Notes: generated by a model not told the origin, from the letters alone. 64,000 bases of DNA from Allopusillimonas ginsengisoli (GCA_005239165.1 RAPG01000016.1:28286-92285); one strand, 5' to 3'; counted from the stretch's first letter, positions 48,634 to 57,429 are shown. Numbers and translations: made by a program.

Positions 48634-49608
48634 TCAAGGCTGTTGTGTTGGGTCACGCTCGGGGTATGCCGCATTGTTCTCTGAACCTCGTGGCGTTTCA
48701 GGCTTCACAAACACTGACGTGACTTCTGGCATGACCTCGCGAAGGCGATTTTCCAGATTAATGACCACCGCTTCAATTTCAGGGGCCCGTAGCGCATCTT
48801 CAAACTCAACGCTCAAGGCCGCCATGATTTCCTGAGGTGATACATGAACCGACACAACGTTATTGGCGCGAACTATACCGGGTGTCTGGCCGGCAATACG
48901 CAGTATGGATTCGCGCACACTCTTTCCGGGCGACTCGCCAATGAGCAGGCCTTTGGTTTCGCGCGCTAGCAGCAGGGCGGTCAGGCCCAGCGTGATTCCG
49001 ATAAATATCGATGCCAGGCCGTCCAGCACCGGCAGCTGCAGCCTCACCGAGAAATACACGCCAAGAAATGCGATCAAAATACCTATCAGCGCCGCGCTGT
49101 CTTCCAATAGCACGATGAATGTCGGTGGGTCTTTACTGCGCACGATGAGCCCAAACACTTCCGAGTACTTGCGTTTTCCCTTGACGTTTTTCAGCGCATA
49201 AACCCATGATGAGCCCTCAAACAGGGTAGCAAGCCCGAGTACGATGTAAGTGACCAGCGGGTTTTCTATGGGGTGAGGGTGCATGATGTGCACAATGCCC
49301 TCGTAGATGGATGCGCCCGCACCCGCCGTAAAAAGCAGCAATGCGACGACAAAGCTCCAGAAGTAGATTTCGCGCCCATAACCCAGGGGGTGCTCATCGT
49401 CTGCTTTTTTTCGACCCCGATGCATGCCGTATAGCAGCAAAACTTGGTTCAGTGTATCGACGACTGAGTGAAAGCCCTCGCTCAGCATGGCCGAACTGCC
49501 GGTTACCGCTGCAGCCACAAATTTGCTGACGGCAACCAGAGCATTTCCTGCCAAGGCGAGGTAGACAACGCGTGAAGAGGATGTGGTCTTGATATGAACG
49601 CGGGCCAT
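48634..49608 (-). CDS. Cation diffusion facilitator (CDF), ZnT9-like branch
   Basis: A 324-residue CDF exporter. TM2 holds SEGFHSVVDTLNQ with the His-x3-Asp metal pair, followed by the loop DDEHPLGYGREIYFWSF, typical of the ZnT9/SLC30A9-like branch. TM5 carries Glu-Asp in FIVLLEDSAALIGI in place of the common His-x3-Asp. The cytoplasmic C-terminal domain runs from VRESILRIAGQTPGI to VTSVFVKPE. Members move Zn2+ and related divalent cations. The ATG at 49608 begins the family sequence; an in-frame ATG at 49662 adds 18 residues. Confidence 0.86.
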   Translation of the reverse strand: MARVHIKTTSSSRVVYLALAGNALVAVSKFVAAAVTGSSAMLSEGFHSVVDTLNQVLLLYGMHRGRKKADDEHPLGYGREIYFWSFVVALLLFTAGAGASIYEGIVHIMHPHPIENPLVTYIVLGLATLFEGSSWVYALKNVKGKRKYSEVFGLIVRSKDPPTFIVLLEDSAALIGILIAFLGVYFSVRLQLPVLDGLASIFIGITLGLTALLLARETKGLLIGESPGKSVRESILRIAGQTPGIVRANNVVSVHVSPQEIMAALSVEFEDALRAPEIEAVVINLENRLREVMPEVTSVFVKPETPRGSENNAAYPERDPTQQP

Positions 49609-50032
49609 GCCGTGATTCCTGATTCGAGGATCTAGAAACACGATAGCAGAAAGTGTGCCCAAGACTCATCGACATTAGGCCAGAGTCTATACCGTCGTAT
49701 GATTTTGCAGGTGTTTGCGGGGCCGCTTCAGGTTTTGCTCTAGGTCTAAGTGGCTGTTTTTGATCTACGCGTGATTGAGTAGACGGGAAGATGGTGCAAA
49801 AATCGTCGCATGTTCTTCAGCCGGCTGTTTTTATTCTGAATTTTTTTCAAGTATTGAACAGTCTTGCATCGTGACTGCTTCGGTAGCAGTAAAAAAACAC
49901 AAAATGTATTTGTATGGCGGCACCGGTATTGAGGTTGGTATGGAGCGTGGACCTAAGCTTGCTGTCTTTGGAAGAATAAGGCAGCCGTGCAAAAACGATA
50001 GCTATATTTGTACGGCTGCTTCAGGCTTGGGT
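49609..50032. other. Intergenic region with long hairpin
   Basis: About 420 bases with no supported gene; the + strand ORF across it has no family likeness. A strong inverted repeat, GCAGCCGTGCAAA (49981-49993) with TTTGTACGGCTGC (50007-50019; one G-T pair), lies just past the stop of the TPP-enzyme gene and may terminate it. A smaller hairpin ACTGCT-tcggt-AGCAGT lies at 49874-49890 next to seven A. Confidence 0.55.
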
Positions 50033-51601
50033 TTAGATCCGAGCTTCGATCAGAAATGGCCCTTTACGGCTTAGCGCTGAGCGCAGCAAGTCAGCGAAGC
50101 CCTCGGCGGTGTCCGCGCTTGCCGCCTCAACCCCAGCGCCTTTGGCCAGGCTGACCCAGTCTAGCGTGGGGGTGTCCAGATCAAGCATGCGACTGGCATT
50201 GCGCCCTGGCTCTCCGGCCCCCACCAGCTTAAGCTCTCCGTGCAAAATGGCATAGCGCTGGTTGGCAAAGACAACCGTAACCACATCCAGTTGCTCCCGG
50301 GCTTGCGTCCACAGGCCCTGAAGCGTGTACATGCCGCTGCCGTCGGCCTGCATCAAAATAACCTTGCGATCGGGGCAGGCCACTGCAGCACCGGTCGCCA
50401 AGGGAATACCAATGCCGATGGCACCGCCTGTAATTGCCAGAAAATCATGTGGCGCTGACCCGAAGGTATGGCGGAACGAGTCTCGTCCCGAGCTGACCGA
50501 TTCATCGCAAATGATGGCGTTGTTGGGGCTGAGAGCACCAATGGCCTGTATAACAGCGGTTGCCGTCAAGGTGCCACTAGGCAGTTCATTGGCATGTCGT
50601 TCACACAGATCGGGCGTGACGCTGTGGCCAGCGCCTACCGCCTCGGCCAGTGCATCAAGCGCCTGGGCCAGGTCATCACCGGGCTGGGTAAGGTCAATGC
50701 GGGCACATGCCTGCGGCACGGGTGAGCCGGGCTTGCCCGGGTAAGCAAAGAACGCAGCGGGCATGCGGGCACCGATCAGAACCAACTGCTCGGTACCTTC
50801 GAGCGTTTTGATCGCCAGATCAACATTAAAAGGCAGTCGATCAATCTTGACACGGCCGGCACCGCGCTCCATACGGCTGTTGGCCTGCTGCGCCAGCAGC
50901 CGAGCACCGGTCTTGACGGCAATGCGGCTGGCAGCCTCGAGCGCCTTGCTGCGCAGGGCTTTTCCGCCCAGCATTATGACGGTTTTGCGACCATTGCGCA
51001 GGGCGTCGGCGACGGTGCGCAAAGCCAATGCATCGACCTCGGTAGGCTGAGGCACCACAGCGCGGCGCGTGGATGCCGTGGTGTTGGTCCATGCAGCGTC
51101 GGCTGGCAAAATAAGCGTGGTAACAGCACCCGGTTCGGTCTGTGCGGCGCTGATGGCCGCTGCAGCCGCCGGGGAAACATCATCAGCCGACTGAATGCGC
51201 CGAACCCAGTCTGACATGGGGCGGGCCAGACTTTCGATGTCGCTGGTGAGCGGAGCGTCATAGTTAAGATGATATGACGCATGATCCCCAACAATATTGA
51301 CCATAGGCGTTTGCGCGCGCCGGGCATTGTGCATGTTGGCCAGCCCATTCGCCATGCCCGGCCCAAGGTGCAGCAGCGTGGCGGCAGGCTTGTCGGCCAT
51401 GCGTGCATAACCGTCTGCAGCGCCTGTAACTACGCCTTCGAACAAACCCAGCACACAACGCATTTCGGGGCGCTTGTCCAGTGATGCCACAAAATGCATT
51501 TCTGATGTGCCGGGGTTGGCAAAACACACATCAACATTATTGGCCAGCAGGGTGTCACAAAGACTGTCTGCACCATTCATGGGAACTGCTTTTTCGCTCA
51601 T
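50033..51601 (-). CDS. TPP-dependent acetolactate-synthase-like enzyme
   Basis: A 522-residue thiamine-diphosphate enzyme of the acetolactate synthase/benzoylformate decarboxylase superfamily. It has the N-terminal PYR domain (VDVCFANPGTSEMHFVASLD, with the catalytic-type Glu in LGLFEGVVTGAADGYARM), a central domain, and the C-terminal PP domain with GGAIGIGIPLATGAAVACPDRKV, QADGSGMYTLQ and FANQRYAIL. The diphosphate motif reads A-D-G in place of G-D-G. It is not the biosynthetic IlvB by context, since no ilvN follows. A Bug-type receptor gene lies immediately upstream in the same direction, suggesting use of an imported organic acid. Substrate unknown. Confidence 0.85.
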   Translation of the reverse strand: MSEKAVPMNGADSLCDTLLANNVDVCFANPGTSEMHFVASLDKRPEMRCVLGLFEGVVTGAADGYARMADKPAATLLHLGPGMANGLANMHNARRAQTPMVNIVGDHASYHLNYDAPLTSDIESLARPMSDWVRRIQSADDVSPAAAAAISAAQTEPGAVTTLILPADAAWTNTTASTRRAVVPQPTEVDALALRTVADALRNGRKTVIMLGGKALRSKALEAASRIAVKTGARLLAQQANSRMERGAGRVKIDRLPFNVDLAIKTLEGTEQLVLIGARMPAAFFAYPGKPGSPVPQACARIDLTQPGDDLAQALDALAEAVGAGHSVTPDLCERHANELPSGTLTATAVIQAIGALSPNNAIICDESVSSGRDSFRHTFGSAPHDFLAITGGAIGIGIPLATGAAVACPDRKVILMQADGSGMYTLQGLWTQAREQLDVVTVVFANQRYAILHGELKLVGAGEPGRNASRMLDLDTPTLDWVSLAKGAGVEAASADTAEGFADLLRSALSRKGPFLIEARI

Positions 51602-51646
51602 GTTGCTTCTTTATCAAAGTAAGGTTAATCGAAAGAGCTGGCCTGT

Positions 51647-52641
51647 TTACTGTGCCTGTATGCCATGGCTTTTTATCAGCGCCTGCCAGCGGTTGCGTTC
51701 TTTCGTCTCGAACGACGCCAGCTCACTACCAAACAGCGTGCCGGGTTCAAGACTGGATGTGGCAAACGCCGTTTTTAATTTTTCAGAAGCCAGTGCAGAA
51801 CGTGCAGCTTCTATGAGCCGATCAACGCGATCTTGTGGCGTATTTTTTGGTGCATACAGCGCAAACCACGCCGTCACATCAAAGCCCGGTAAGCCGGATT
51901 CGGCCACGGTTGGAAGATCAGGTAACGACGGAGCGCGTTCAGCCGAAGTGACCGCTATGCCTCTGACTTTGCTTCCGTCTTTAATTTGAGAAAGTGTCGA
52001 CGGCAGGTTGTCCATCAATATGTCGATCTGGCCTCCAATGAGGGCCGGCATGGAACCTGAAACGCCCTTAAATGGCACGTGAAGCATCTCTACGCCAGCG
52101 GCTTGCTCAAAATAGGCGCCGGTCAGGTGAACTGATGAGCCTATGCCCGGGGTTCCATAAGACAGCGATTTTTCCTTTTTCGTTCTGGCTGCCTTGATAA
52201 GGTCTTTAACCGTGTATATCTTGGACTGGGCATTCACTGCAATGACGTTGGGCGTAGTGCCTACAAGTGCGATGGGTGCAAAGTCAGATTCAGGGTTAAA
52301 GGCCATGTTGGTGTACAGAAACTGGTTGATGGTTTGTGTACCAATTGTGCCTACGCCTATGGTGTAGCCGTCGGGCTTGGCCTGGGCCAGGTGGCCCATA
52401 CCAATATTGCCGCCGGCACCGGCACGGTTTTCAGCCACTATTGTCTGCTTCAGTTCGGTTTCCATGGCATGCGCCAGAGTGCGGGCGATGATGTCTGTTG
52501 TGCCCCCGGGGGGTAGGGAATAACCATGGTAATGGCGCGATCAGGGTAGCCTTGCTGAGCAAATGCCGAAGTGGCCGCGAGAACAAGGGTGAGAGCAGTA
52601 AGGGCTTTAAAAGGCGCGCCGCTGCTGGATGCAGGTTGCAT
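51647..52641 (-). pseudogene. Bug-family (TctC) tripartite solute-binding receptor, frameshifted
   Basis: Two ORFs join into one Bug receptor: 52641 to about 52507 encodes a signal peptide (ALTALTLVLAATSAFA) and YPDRAITMVIPYPPG, and 52465-51647 and its upstream frame encode TTDIIARTLAHAMETEL, GAGGNIGMGHLAQAKPDGYTIG and the rest (cited in part). The frame breaks in the C/G run CCCCCCGGGGGC (about 52502-52513); one extra G would restore PPGGTTDII. All other features are intact and the length is normal. Bug proteins bind carboxylates in the periplasm. The break may be a real recent mutation or a homopolymer sequencing error. It lies 45 bases upstream of the TPP-enzyme gene. Confidence 0.85.
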
Positions 52642-52689
52642 GGTGTCTCCGTGGTTGTTATGTTTTGTCCTACAGAGCCATTATCCTAA

Positions 52690-52728
52690 CCAAAATAAAA
52701 CACCACGGCCATGTAATGACCGTGGTGT
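52690..52728 (-). terminator. Rho-independent terminator of YeeE-type operon
   Basis: On the minus strand ACACCACGG pairs with CCGTGGTGT, with an inner CAT/ATG extension, followed by TTTTATTTT. It lies about 70 bases past the stop of the 53-residue membrane peptide gene. Confidence 0.82.
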
Positions 52729-52796
52729 GAACATTTACTGACACATTGTTGCGCCCGTGTTGGGAGGATTGCAGTGGCTGCCTTAGACGCGTGGAA

Positions 52797-52958
52797 CTAG
52801 AAGTTTGAGCAATGACCCCCGGTAGGTGCCTGACCTGACCCCGCTGCAACAAGCGGCGGCTCGGTGAAGATATCAATGGGAGCGGAGACGGCCCAGTCCC
52901 AGGCAAAGAAAGCGATCAAGGCAGCCCAGAAAATCACGGTAAGCAGTGGTCTTTTCAT
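52797..52958 (-). CDS. Small membrane peptide downstream of YeeE/YedE transporter
   Basis: A 53-residue ORF: MKRPLLTVIFWAALIAFFAW forms one membrane helix with a charged N-terminus, and a short tail ends TGGHCSNF with one Cys. The ATG is 14 bases after the transporter gene's stop codon and the ORF ends before a clear terminator, so it is the last gene of that operon. I know no named family. It may be an accessory subunit of the transporter. Evidence is its position, start spacing and clean helix; expression is not proven. Confidence 0.6.
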   Translation of the reverse strand: MKRPLLTVIFWAALIAFFAWDWAVSAPIDIFTEPPLVAAGSGQAPTGGHCSNF

Positions 52959-52971
52959 GATTTAGCGCCTC

Positions 52972-54054
52972 TTAAAACTGGTAATGCCGACGGATGCGCA
53001 GGCCGATCAATGAACCGCAAAACGCCAGGGGCACCCAGATCCAGCCATGCAGGCTGCCTGTTGAAATGCCGCTGACCATGGCACCGATATTGCAGCCAAA
53101 GGCCAGGCGCGAACTGTAGCCCAGTAAAAAGCCCGCAATTATGCCGACCATCCATTGTTTGCTGGTTAGCGGCGCTGGCTTAGGCGATGAAGACTTGCGT
53201 GCCGCAATCCATAGGGCGCCTGCCAGAATGCCGATATTGGTAATGGACGTGACATCCATGAAAATAGAGTTAGACAGTGAATTGAAATTGACGGGCTGGC
53301 TCCAGAAGGCGTTGGCCGCAGGGTCAAATACGCCGGCTGCGGTTGCAATTTTGGCGCCCCACAGACCAAAACCATAAACAATGCCCCAAGGCGTGCCAGC
53401 AATAACCAAATTAAGGGCTGCCAGCCCTGCAAGCACCACCGCGCCGATAAACAGTTTTTTACTGAACCAGGGTGCTGACTTGCCCGCCCACAACATGGCT
53501 GCGCCTCCCAGTGCCAGCAAGCCTACGCAGGTCAGGCCAAATGCCTCCCAGAGGCCGAACCGGGCGACAAGCCCAACCGGTGCCATGCTGCCCAACGCCA
53601 GCCACTGTTCAACTTGGGCAGACCCCAAGAAGCTGCCCAAGGCGAATACAGGCAATATCACCATGTTTAGCGGTATGCCCAAGCCAGCTTTGTATAGCGT
53701 GCCCGAGCCGCAGCCGTCAGCAATTTGCATGGCTGCGCCAAATACGAAAGCGCCGATCAGCAGACTGAAACTGGGTGGGCCAAGTGCCGCAACCAGGTCT
53801 GTAGGAAATGCGCTGAGCAGAGGCATCGAGATGGCCGCCGCCACAAAAAGCAGTAGCAGTTGAGCCATGACGCCACTTGCGTCGCGGTGCTCGATCAGGC
53901 GTCGCCAACCGGTCGTGAAGCCAAAACGTGCACCCGCCAGCACGCCGCCCATACCAATGCCCACCAGAAACAAAACAGCCTGTCGTATCGATACGAACCA
54001 GGCCAGAGCGATAAAAAAGACGGCCATAATGGCCGATAGAGATAGGCGATTCAT
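52972..54054 (-). CDS. YeeE/YedE-family (TsuA-like) thiosulfate-type transporter
   Basis: A 360-residue protein with about nine helices and the family's repeated Cys motifs in membrane hairpins: GAAMQIADGCGSGTLYKAGLG (cited in part: IADGCGSGTLYK) and SRLAFGCNIGAMVSGISTGSLHGW (FGCNIGA). In TsuA such cysteines pass thiosulfate through the membrane by transient S-S contacts. A periplasmic rhodanese gene lies 200 bases upstream on the same strand and a small membrane peptide follows directly. Together they point to uptake of thiosulfate or a related sulfur species. Family call is firm; the exact substrate is inferred. Confidence 0.85.
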   Translation of the reverse strand: MNRLSLSAIMAVFFIALAWFVSIRQAVLFLVGIGMGGVLAGARFGFTTGWRRLIEHRDASGVMAQLLLLFVAAAISMPLLSAFPTDLVAALGPPSFSLLIGAFVFGAAMQIADGCGSGTLYKAGLGIPLNMVILPVFALGSFLGSAQVEQWLALGSMAPVGLVARFGLWEAFGLTCVGLLALGGAAMLWAGKSAPWFSKKLFIGAVVLAGLAALNLVIAGTPWGIVYGFGLWGAKIATAAGVFDPAANAFWSQPVNFNSLSNSIFMDVTSITNIGILAGALWIAARKSSSPKPAPLTSKQWMVGIIAGFLLGYSSRLAFGCNIGAMVSGISTGSLHGWIWVPLAFCGSLIGLRIRRHYQF

Positions 54055-54178
54055 TGCTGTTGATAGTGCGGTAGTAAATTTGCCCGCTGTGGCGGGCTGA
54101 TAAAACTGAAGAGGTGGTCACGCCACAGATTACAGCGAGTGTGCAGTGCCAGGCGGGGCCACCAAAGGACGCGCTCCT

Positions 54179-54232
54179 CTCTGTCGGTGGCGTTGGTGGC
54201 ATTGTCGCAGAACAACTACGGCACCGACAGAG
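54179..54232. repeat. Inverted repeat with 32-base loop between rhodanese and transporter genes
   Basis: CTCTGTCGGTG (54179-54189) is the perfect reverse complement of CACCGACAGAG (54222-54232). It lies past the rhodanese stop and before the transporter start (54054, minus strand), so it could attenuate or stabilise the transcript. No T run is adjacent. Confidence 0.6.
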
Positions 54233-54254
54233 AAGAGTGTGTTTTTGCGGGAAA

Positions 54255-55199
54255 TCAGGAGTTGCCGATCAGGCTTTTGAACTTGTTCATAAGTTGCGAG
54301 CCACGCCCGGGCACATTGTCCATGGGTAACGGGGTGGAGGCTTGCGTCCACTCTGCCAAAGAGGCGGGATACAGTTTTACGTTTGGTTGGCCCACTACCT
54401 CTGACAGCGCAAACCAGTCTGTAGCTGCCCAATGCCCGGTATTGCAGAACGAGATGGTTTCGTCTGCGGGTTCGGTCAGCGACTCAGCCGCAATTTTTTT
54501 GGCTTCGGCTTCTGATACAAAAATGGCAGTGCCTGGCTTGAACCATTTGTCGTGTTCAAGATTGACGGCGTTCTTGATTGTGCCCGGCATTTTTGCTGTG
54601 GGCGCCTTGGTTTCGCCCTTGAAAAAGCTGCTGGGACGTGCGTCGACCAGTCGTGTGGCAGGTTGGTCTAAGTGCGCTGCGACATAGCCTTCTGTTGCGA
54701 TAATGTCCTCGTTCAGCCTGGGGGTGAAACTGGTCTTTTGTACGGCTGGCACTGCTTTATCCTGAGGCAGCCCTGCCTCGGTCCACGCGCTGACGCCGCC
54801 ATTAAGTACTGAAAGTTTGGTCAGGCCCAGATACTTGAGCGTCCAGTAAACTCGCGCTGAACCGCCAAAATCTGTGGCATTGGCCCCTGAGGAGACCACG
54901 ACGGCATGCGTGTCATCGCTTACACCCAGGTTTTGTACCAGTGTGACGAGCTCTTTAACAGGCCGCAGCTGTCCAGGGCTTTCTGCCGGGCCACGCCATT
55001 GTGCGTAAGGTGCCGACACCGCACCGGGAATATGCCCGGCTCCGTACTCTTTGGCTGGCCTGATATCAATAATGCGTACGTTGGTATCGGTACGAGCGGC
55101 TTCCAGTTGTGCTGGCGTGAGTAAGGGTGCGGCCAGCGCGCTTGCGCTCATGACGACTGTGACGGCAGCGACGAGAGAAGTAAAGAGTTTCATTAGCAT
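54255..55199 (-). CDS. Periplasmic two-domain rhodanese (sulfurtransferase)
   Basis: A 314-residue secreted sulfurtransferase. It has a signal peptide (LFTSLVAAVTVVMSASALAA) and two rhodanese domains: an N-terminal one (VRIIDIRPAKEYGAGHIPGAVSAPY) and a catalytic C-terminal one with RLVDARPSSFFKGE and the active-site loop FCNTGHWAATDW, whose Cys carries the persulfide. It would move sulfane sulfur from thiosulfate or a persulfide to a thiol acceptor in the periplasm. A YeeE/YedE transporter gene follows and a Crp/Fnr-type regulator gene lies upstream, all leftward. The ATG at 55199 or the one at 55193 may be the start. Confidence 0.88.
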   Translation of the reverse strand: MLMKLFTSLVAAVTVVMSASALAAPLLTPAQLEAARTDTNVRIIDIRPAKEYGAGHIPGAVSAPYAQWRGPAESPGQLRPVKELVTLVQNLGVSDDTHAVVVSSGANATDFGGSARVYWTLKYLGLTKLSVLNGGVSAWTEAGLPQDKAVPAVQKTSFTPRLNEDIIATEGYVAAHLDQPATRLVDARPSSFFKGETKAPTAKMPGTIKNAVNLEHDKWFKPGTAIFVSEAEAKKIAAESLTEPADETISFCNTGHWAATDWFALSEVVGQPNVKLYPASLAEWTQASTPLPMDNVPGRGSQLMNKFKSLIGNS

Positions 55200-55272
55200 T
55201 CAGCAGAAAACAGGGAAGATGCCAATTGTCCACGTTCTGACAACTATATGGAAATACAGATTAATTATTAAT

Positions 55273-55286
55273 TAATATGCATATTA
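55273..55286. promoter_or_regulatory. 14-base perfect palindrome in rhodanese promoter region
   Basis: TAATATGCATATTA, embedded in an AT-rich stretch that begins TTAATTATTAATTAA (55261-55275). It lies 75-90 bases before the rhodanese start and could be an operator, for example for the Crp/Fnr-type regulator or for an ArsR-type sulfide sensor. No specific match was made. Confidence 0.45.
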
Positions 55287-55350
55287 GTTATAAGAGCCTG
55301 GCTCTCCTTGTGAAGGTTAGTCAGGTTTCTTAGTGTCTCTCACTGTATTA

Positions 55351-55433
55351 GAGACTGCATCCAGGCGTACCTGGCGGCGTCCAGACGCATGCGAGGCTGC
55401 ATCCCGACGCGTGCGGAGCTGCATCCAGATACA
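55351..55433. repeat. Degenerate repeat, three GAG(G/A)CTGCATCC units
   Basis: Units beginning GAGACTGCATCC (55351), GAGGCTGCATCC (55393) and GAGCTGCATCC (55416), each followed by similar (C/G)AGACGCATGCG or GACGCGTGCG pieces. It lies between the rhodanese promoter and the end of the Crp/Fnr gene. Confidence 0.7.
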
Positions 55434-55467
55434 TATTCCCTTTAATCTACTGGGTGGGTTGCCAAGG

Positions 55468-56172
55468 CTAAGGCTGAAGAATACGTTCCAGGTTAGCGAT
55501 ATGAATGCCACGTTGACCAACCTGCCGGATCATACCCGCATTTTCAAATTCGACCAGCCGGCGACTAATAGTTTCAGGTGTAGTGCCCAGGTATGACGCC
55601 AGATCTTTGCGTGTCATGGGAAGCAAGACCTCATCCGATTGGGCATCTTCTGCAAGATGAGACAGGTATTCGGCGATACGTATATCCACTGACTCTGTAG
55701 CAATCACCTTGGACTGCTCTTCGCTTTGGTCCAGGCGGCGTGCCAGCTCTGACAGCAGATTCAATGAAATGGACGGATGCTGCACCAGCAGTTTTTGAAC
55801 ATCATCACGATGCAGGGCGCAGATGTCAGAGCGCTCCATCGCCTGCGCAAATGTGGCATGACGCGCATCAGAAAAAATTGCCAGCTCGCCAGTGAAACTG
55901 CCGGGTTTCAGGATGCGCAGCAGCTGTTCTTTACCAGAGCCTGAAAGACGATAAATACGTATACGACCCGTATGCACAATGTGCAGCTGGTTGGTCTGGT
56001 CGCCGGGCCGGTGGATGAACTCACCTTTTTCAAAGGTGCGGGTTTTGGCCATGCGGGCGATGTCGACCAGCTGGTCGTGAGGCAGATGGTTAAAAATGGG
56101 TACAAGCGATACGCACACCTGATGCTCTTGGGCATGATGATGCGCGGCGCACGCCGACTCGAGTGTTGTCAT
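55468..56172 (-). CDS. Crp/Fnr-family transcription regulator
   Basis: A 234-residue regulator with a cyclic-nucleotide-binding-like domain (FEKGEFIHRPGDQTNQLHIVHTGRIRIY, cited in part: GEFIHRPGDQ) and a C-terminal helix-turn-helix (MTRKDLASYLGTTPETISRRL). The residues around PETISRR resemble the FNR recognition helix. The N-terminus has two Cys and a His cluster (ESCAAHHHAQEHQVC in part), too few for a standard FNR 4Fe-4S site with three N-terminal cysteines. It lies just upstream of the rhodanese and YeeE-type genes on the same strand and may control sulfur uptake or respond to low oxygen. The inducer is unknown. Confidence 0.82.
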   Translation of the reverse strand: MTTLESACAAHHHAQEHQVCVSLVPIFNHLPHDQLVDIARMAKTRTFEKGEFIHRPGDQTNQLHIVHTGRIRIYRLSGSGKEQLLRILKPGSFTGELAIFSDARHATFAQAMERSDICALHRDDVQKLLVQHPSISLNLLSELARRLDQSEEQSKVIATESVDIRIAEYLSHLAEDAQSDEVLLPMTRKDLASYLGTTPETISRRLVEFENAGMIRQVGQRGIHIANLERILQP

Positions 56173-56442
56173 GGCTTAAGTGCATTCCAAGGTTGGCATA
56201 AGGGTTATCTTAGAGCAATCTCGGCAAGCGGTGGGTCTGTGAGCAGGCGGATGTGGCCTTAAGGATGCGTCAAGAGCAACGCAAAGACATTGTCGAAAAT
56301 GGGGTACGCAAAGGGTCGGACCCGGCCTTATCGGTACAATAATCATGGAAATGCGCTGCCTGGCGGCCCACCATAATGATTGAGGTACGTCAGGCTGAGG
56401 CAAATATACAGATTTCAAAACTGCATAACGTAAGGATAATGA

Positions 56443-57429
56443 ATGGCTAACAGAATCAGGGTGGGCATTGCCGGTTACGGCAACCTTGGGCGCGGCGCCG
56501 AGGCTGCCATAGCGCAAAGCGACGACATGCAACTGGTTGGCGTATTTACACGCCGCAACCCGGGCGACATAAAATTGCTTGATGACAGCATTCCGGTGCA
56601 CGCCCTCGATAACATCGCTGAGTTTCGTGACGCTATTGATGTTCTCATTTTGTGTGGTGGCTCCAAAAACGATCTGCCCGAGCAAGGTCCTTCGCTGGCG
56701 GCGATGTTTACCACTATAGACAGCTTTGATACACACGCCAAAATTCCTGACTATTTCGCAGCCGTTGACAAGGCGGCCGTCTCGCACGGCAATACGGCGA
56801 TTATTGCTGTGGGCTGGGATCCCGGCCTGTTCTCCATAAACCGTCTGTATGGCGAAGCGATTCTGCCAGACGGAGCAACCTATACGTTCTGGGGTAAGGG
56901 TTTGAGCCAGGGCCATTCTGACGCGCTAAGGCGTGTGCCGGGTGTGAAGGGGGCCGTGCAATACACCGTGCCAGTTCCTGCCGCGGTCGATCAGGTGCGT
57001 AGCGGCTCGCAGCCTACACTCACCACGCGACAAAAGCACACACGCGAGTGTTTTGTGGTGCTCGAAGAGGGCGCAAACGCTGATACGGTTAAAGAAGCCA
57101 TAGTCACCATGCCCGATTATTTTGCCGACTACGACACATCGGTTTCCTTTATTTCTAGTGATGAGTTAAAGCGTGACCACGCTGCCATGCCTCATGGCGG
57201 CTTCGTTATCCGTAGTGGCAAAACCGGCAACGGTGATCAGCAGGTTATGGAATACTCTCTGGCGCTGGAAAGTAACCCCGGCTTTACGTCCAGTGTTCTG
57301 GTGGCATATGCGCGTGCAGCGTATCGCCTTCGGAAAATGGGGCAAACCGGTGCCAAGACGGTGTTTGATGTGCCGCCGGGCCTGCTCTCACCCAAAACTC
57401 CTGCAGAGCTTCGCAAAGCATTGCTCTGA
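56443..57429 (+). CDS. ddh: meso-Diaminopimelate D-dehydrogenase
   Basis: A 328-residue NADPH enzyme that interconverts meso-diaminopimelate and L-2-amino-6-oxopimelate (tetrahydrodipicolinate), a one-step shortcut in lysine and peptidoglycan synthesis. The nucleotide fold is IRVGIAGYGNLGRGAEAAI, and family segments include LILCGGSKNDLPEQGP, VGWDPGLFSINRLY, FWGKGLSQGHSDALRRVPGVKGAVQYTVP (cited in part: GLSQGHSDALRR) and the C-terminal PKTPAELRKAL. Length is typical. The gene stands alone; most proteobacteria use the acyl-blocked DAP pathway, so this may be an extra or acquired route. A lysine permease gene lies 1.3 kb downstream. Confidence 0.92.
   Translation: MANRIRVGIAGYGNLGRGAEAAIAQSDDMQLVGVFTRRNPGDIKLLDDSIPVHALDNIAEFRDAIDVLILCGGSKNDLPEQGPSLAAMFTTIDSFDTHAKIPDYFAAVDKAAVSHGNTAIIAVGWDPGLFSINRLYGEAILPDGATYTFWGKGLSQGHSDALRRVPGVKGAVQYTVPVPAAVDQVRSGSQPTLTTRQKHTRECFVVLEEGANADTVKEAIVTMPDYFADYDTSVSFISSDELKRDHAAMPHGGFVIRSGKTGNGDQQVMEYSLALESNPGFTSSVLVAYARAAYRLRKMGQTGAKTVFDVPPGLLSPKTPAELRKALL

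Noticed and set aside
49775..50074. + strand ORF of 99 codons in the intergenic gap
   Set aside because: No family likeness, overlaps the end of the TPP-enzyme gene and a probable terminator hairpin.
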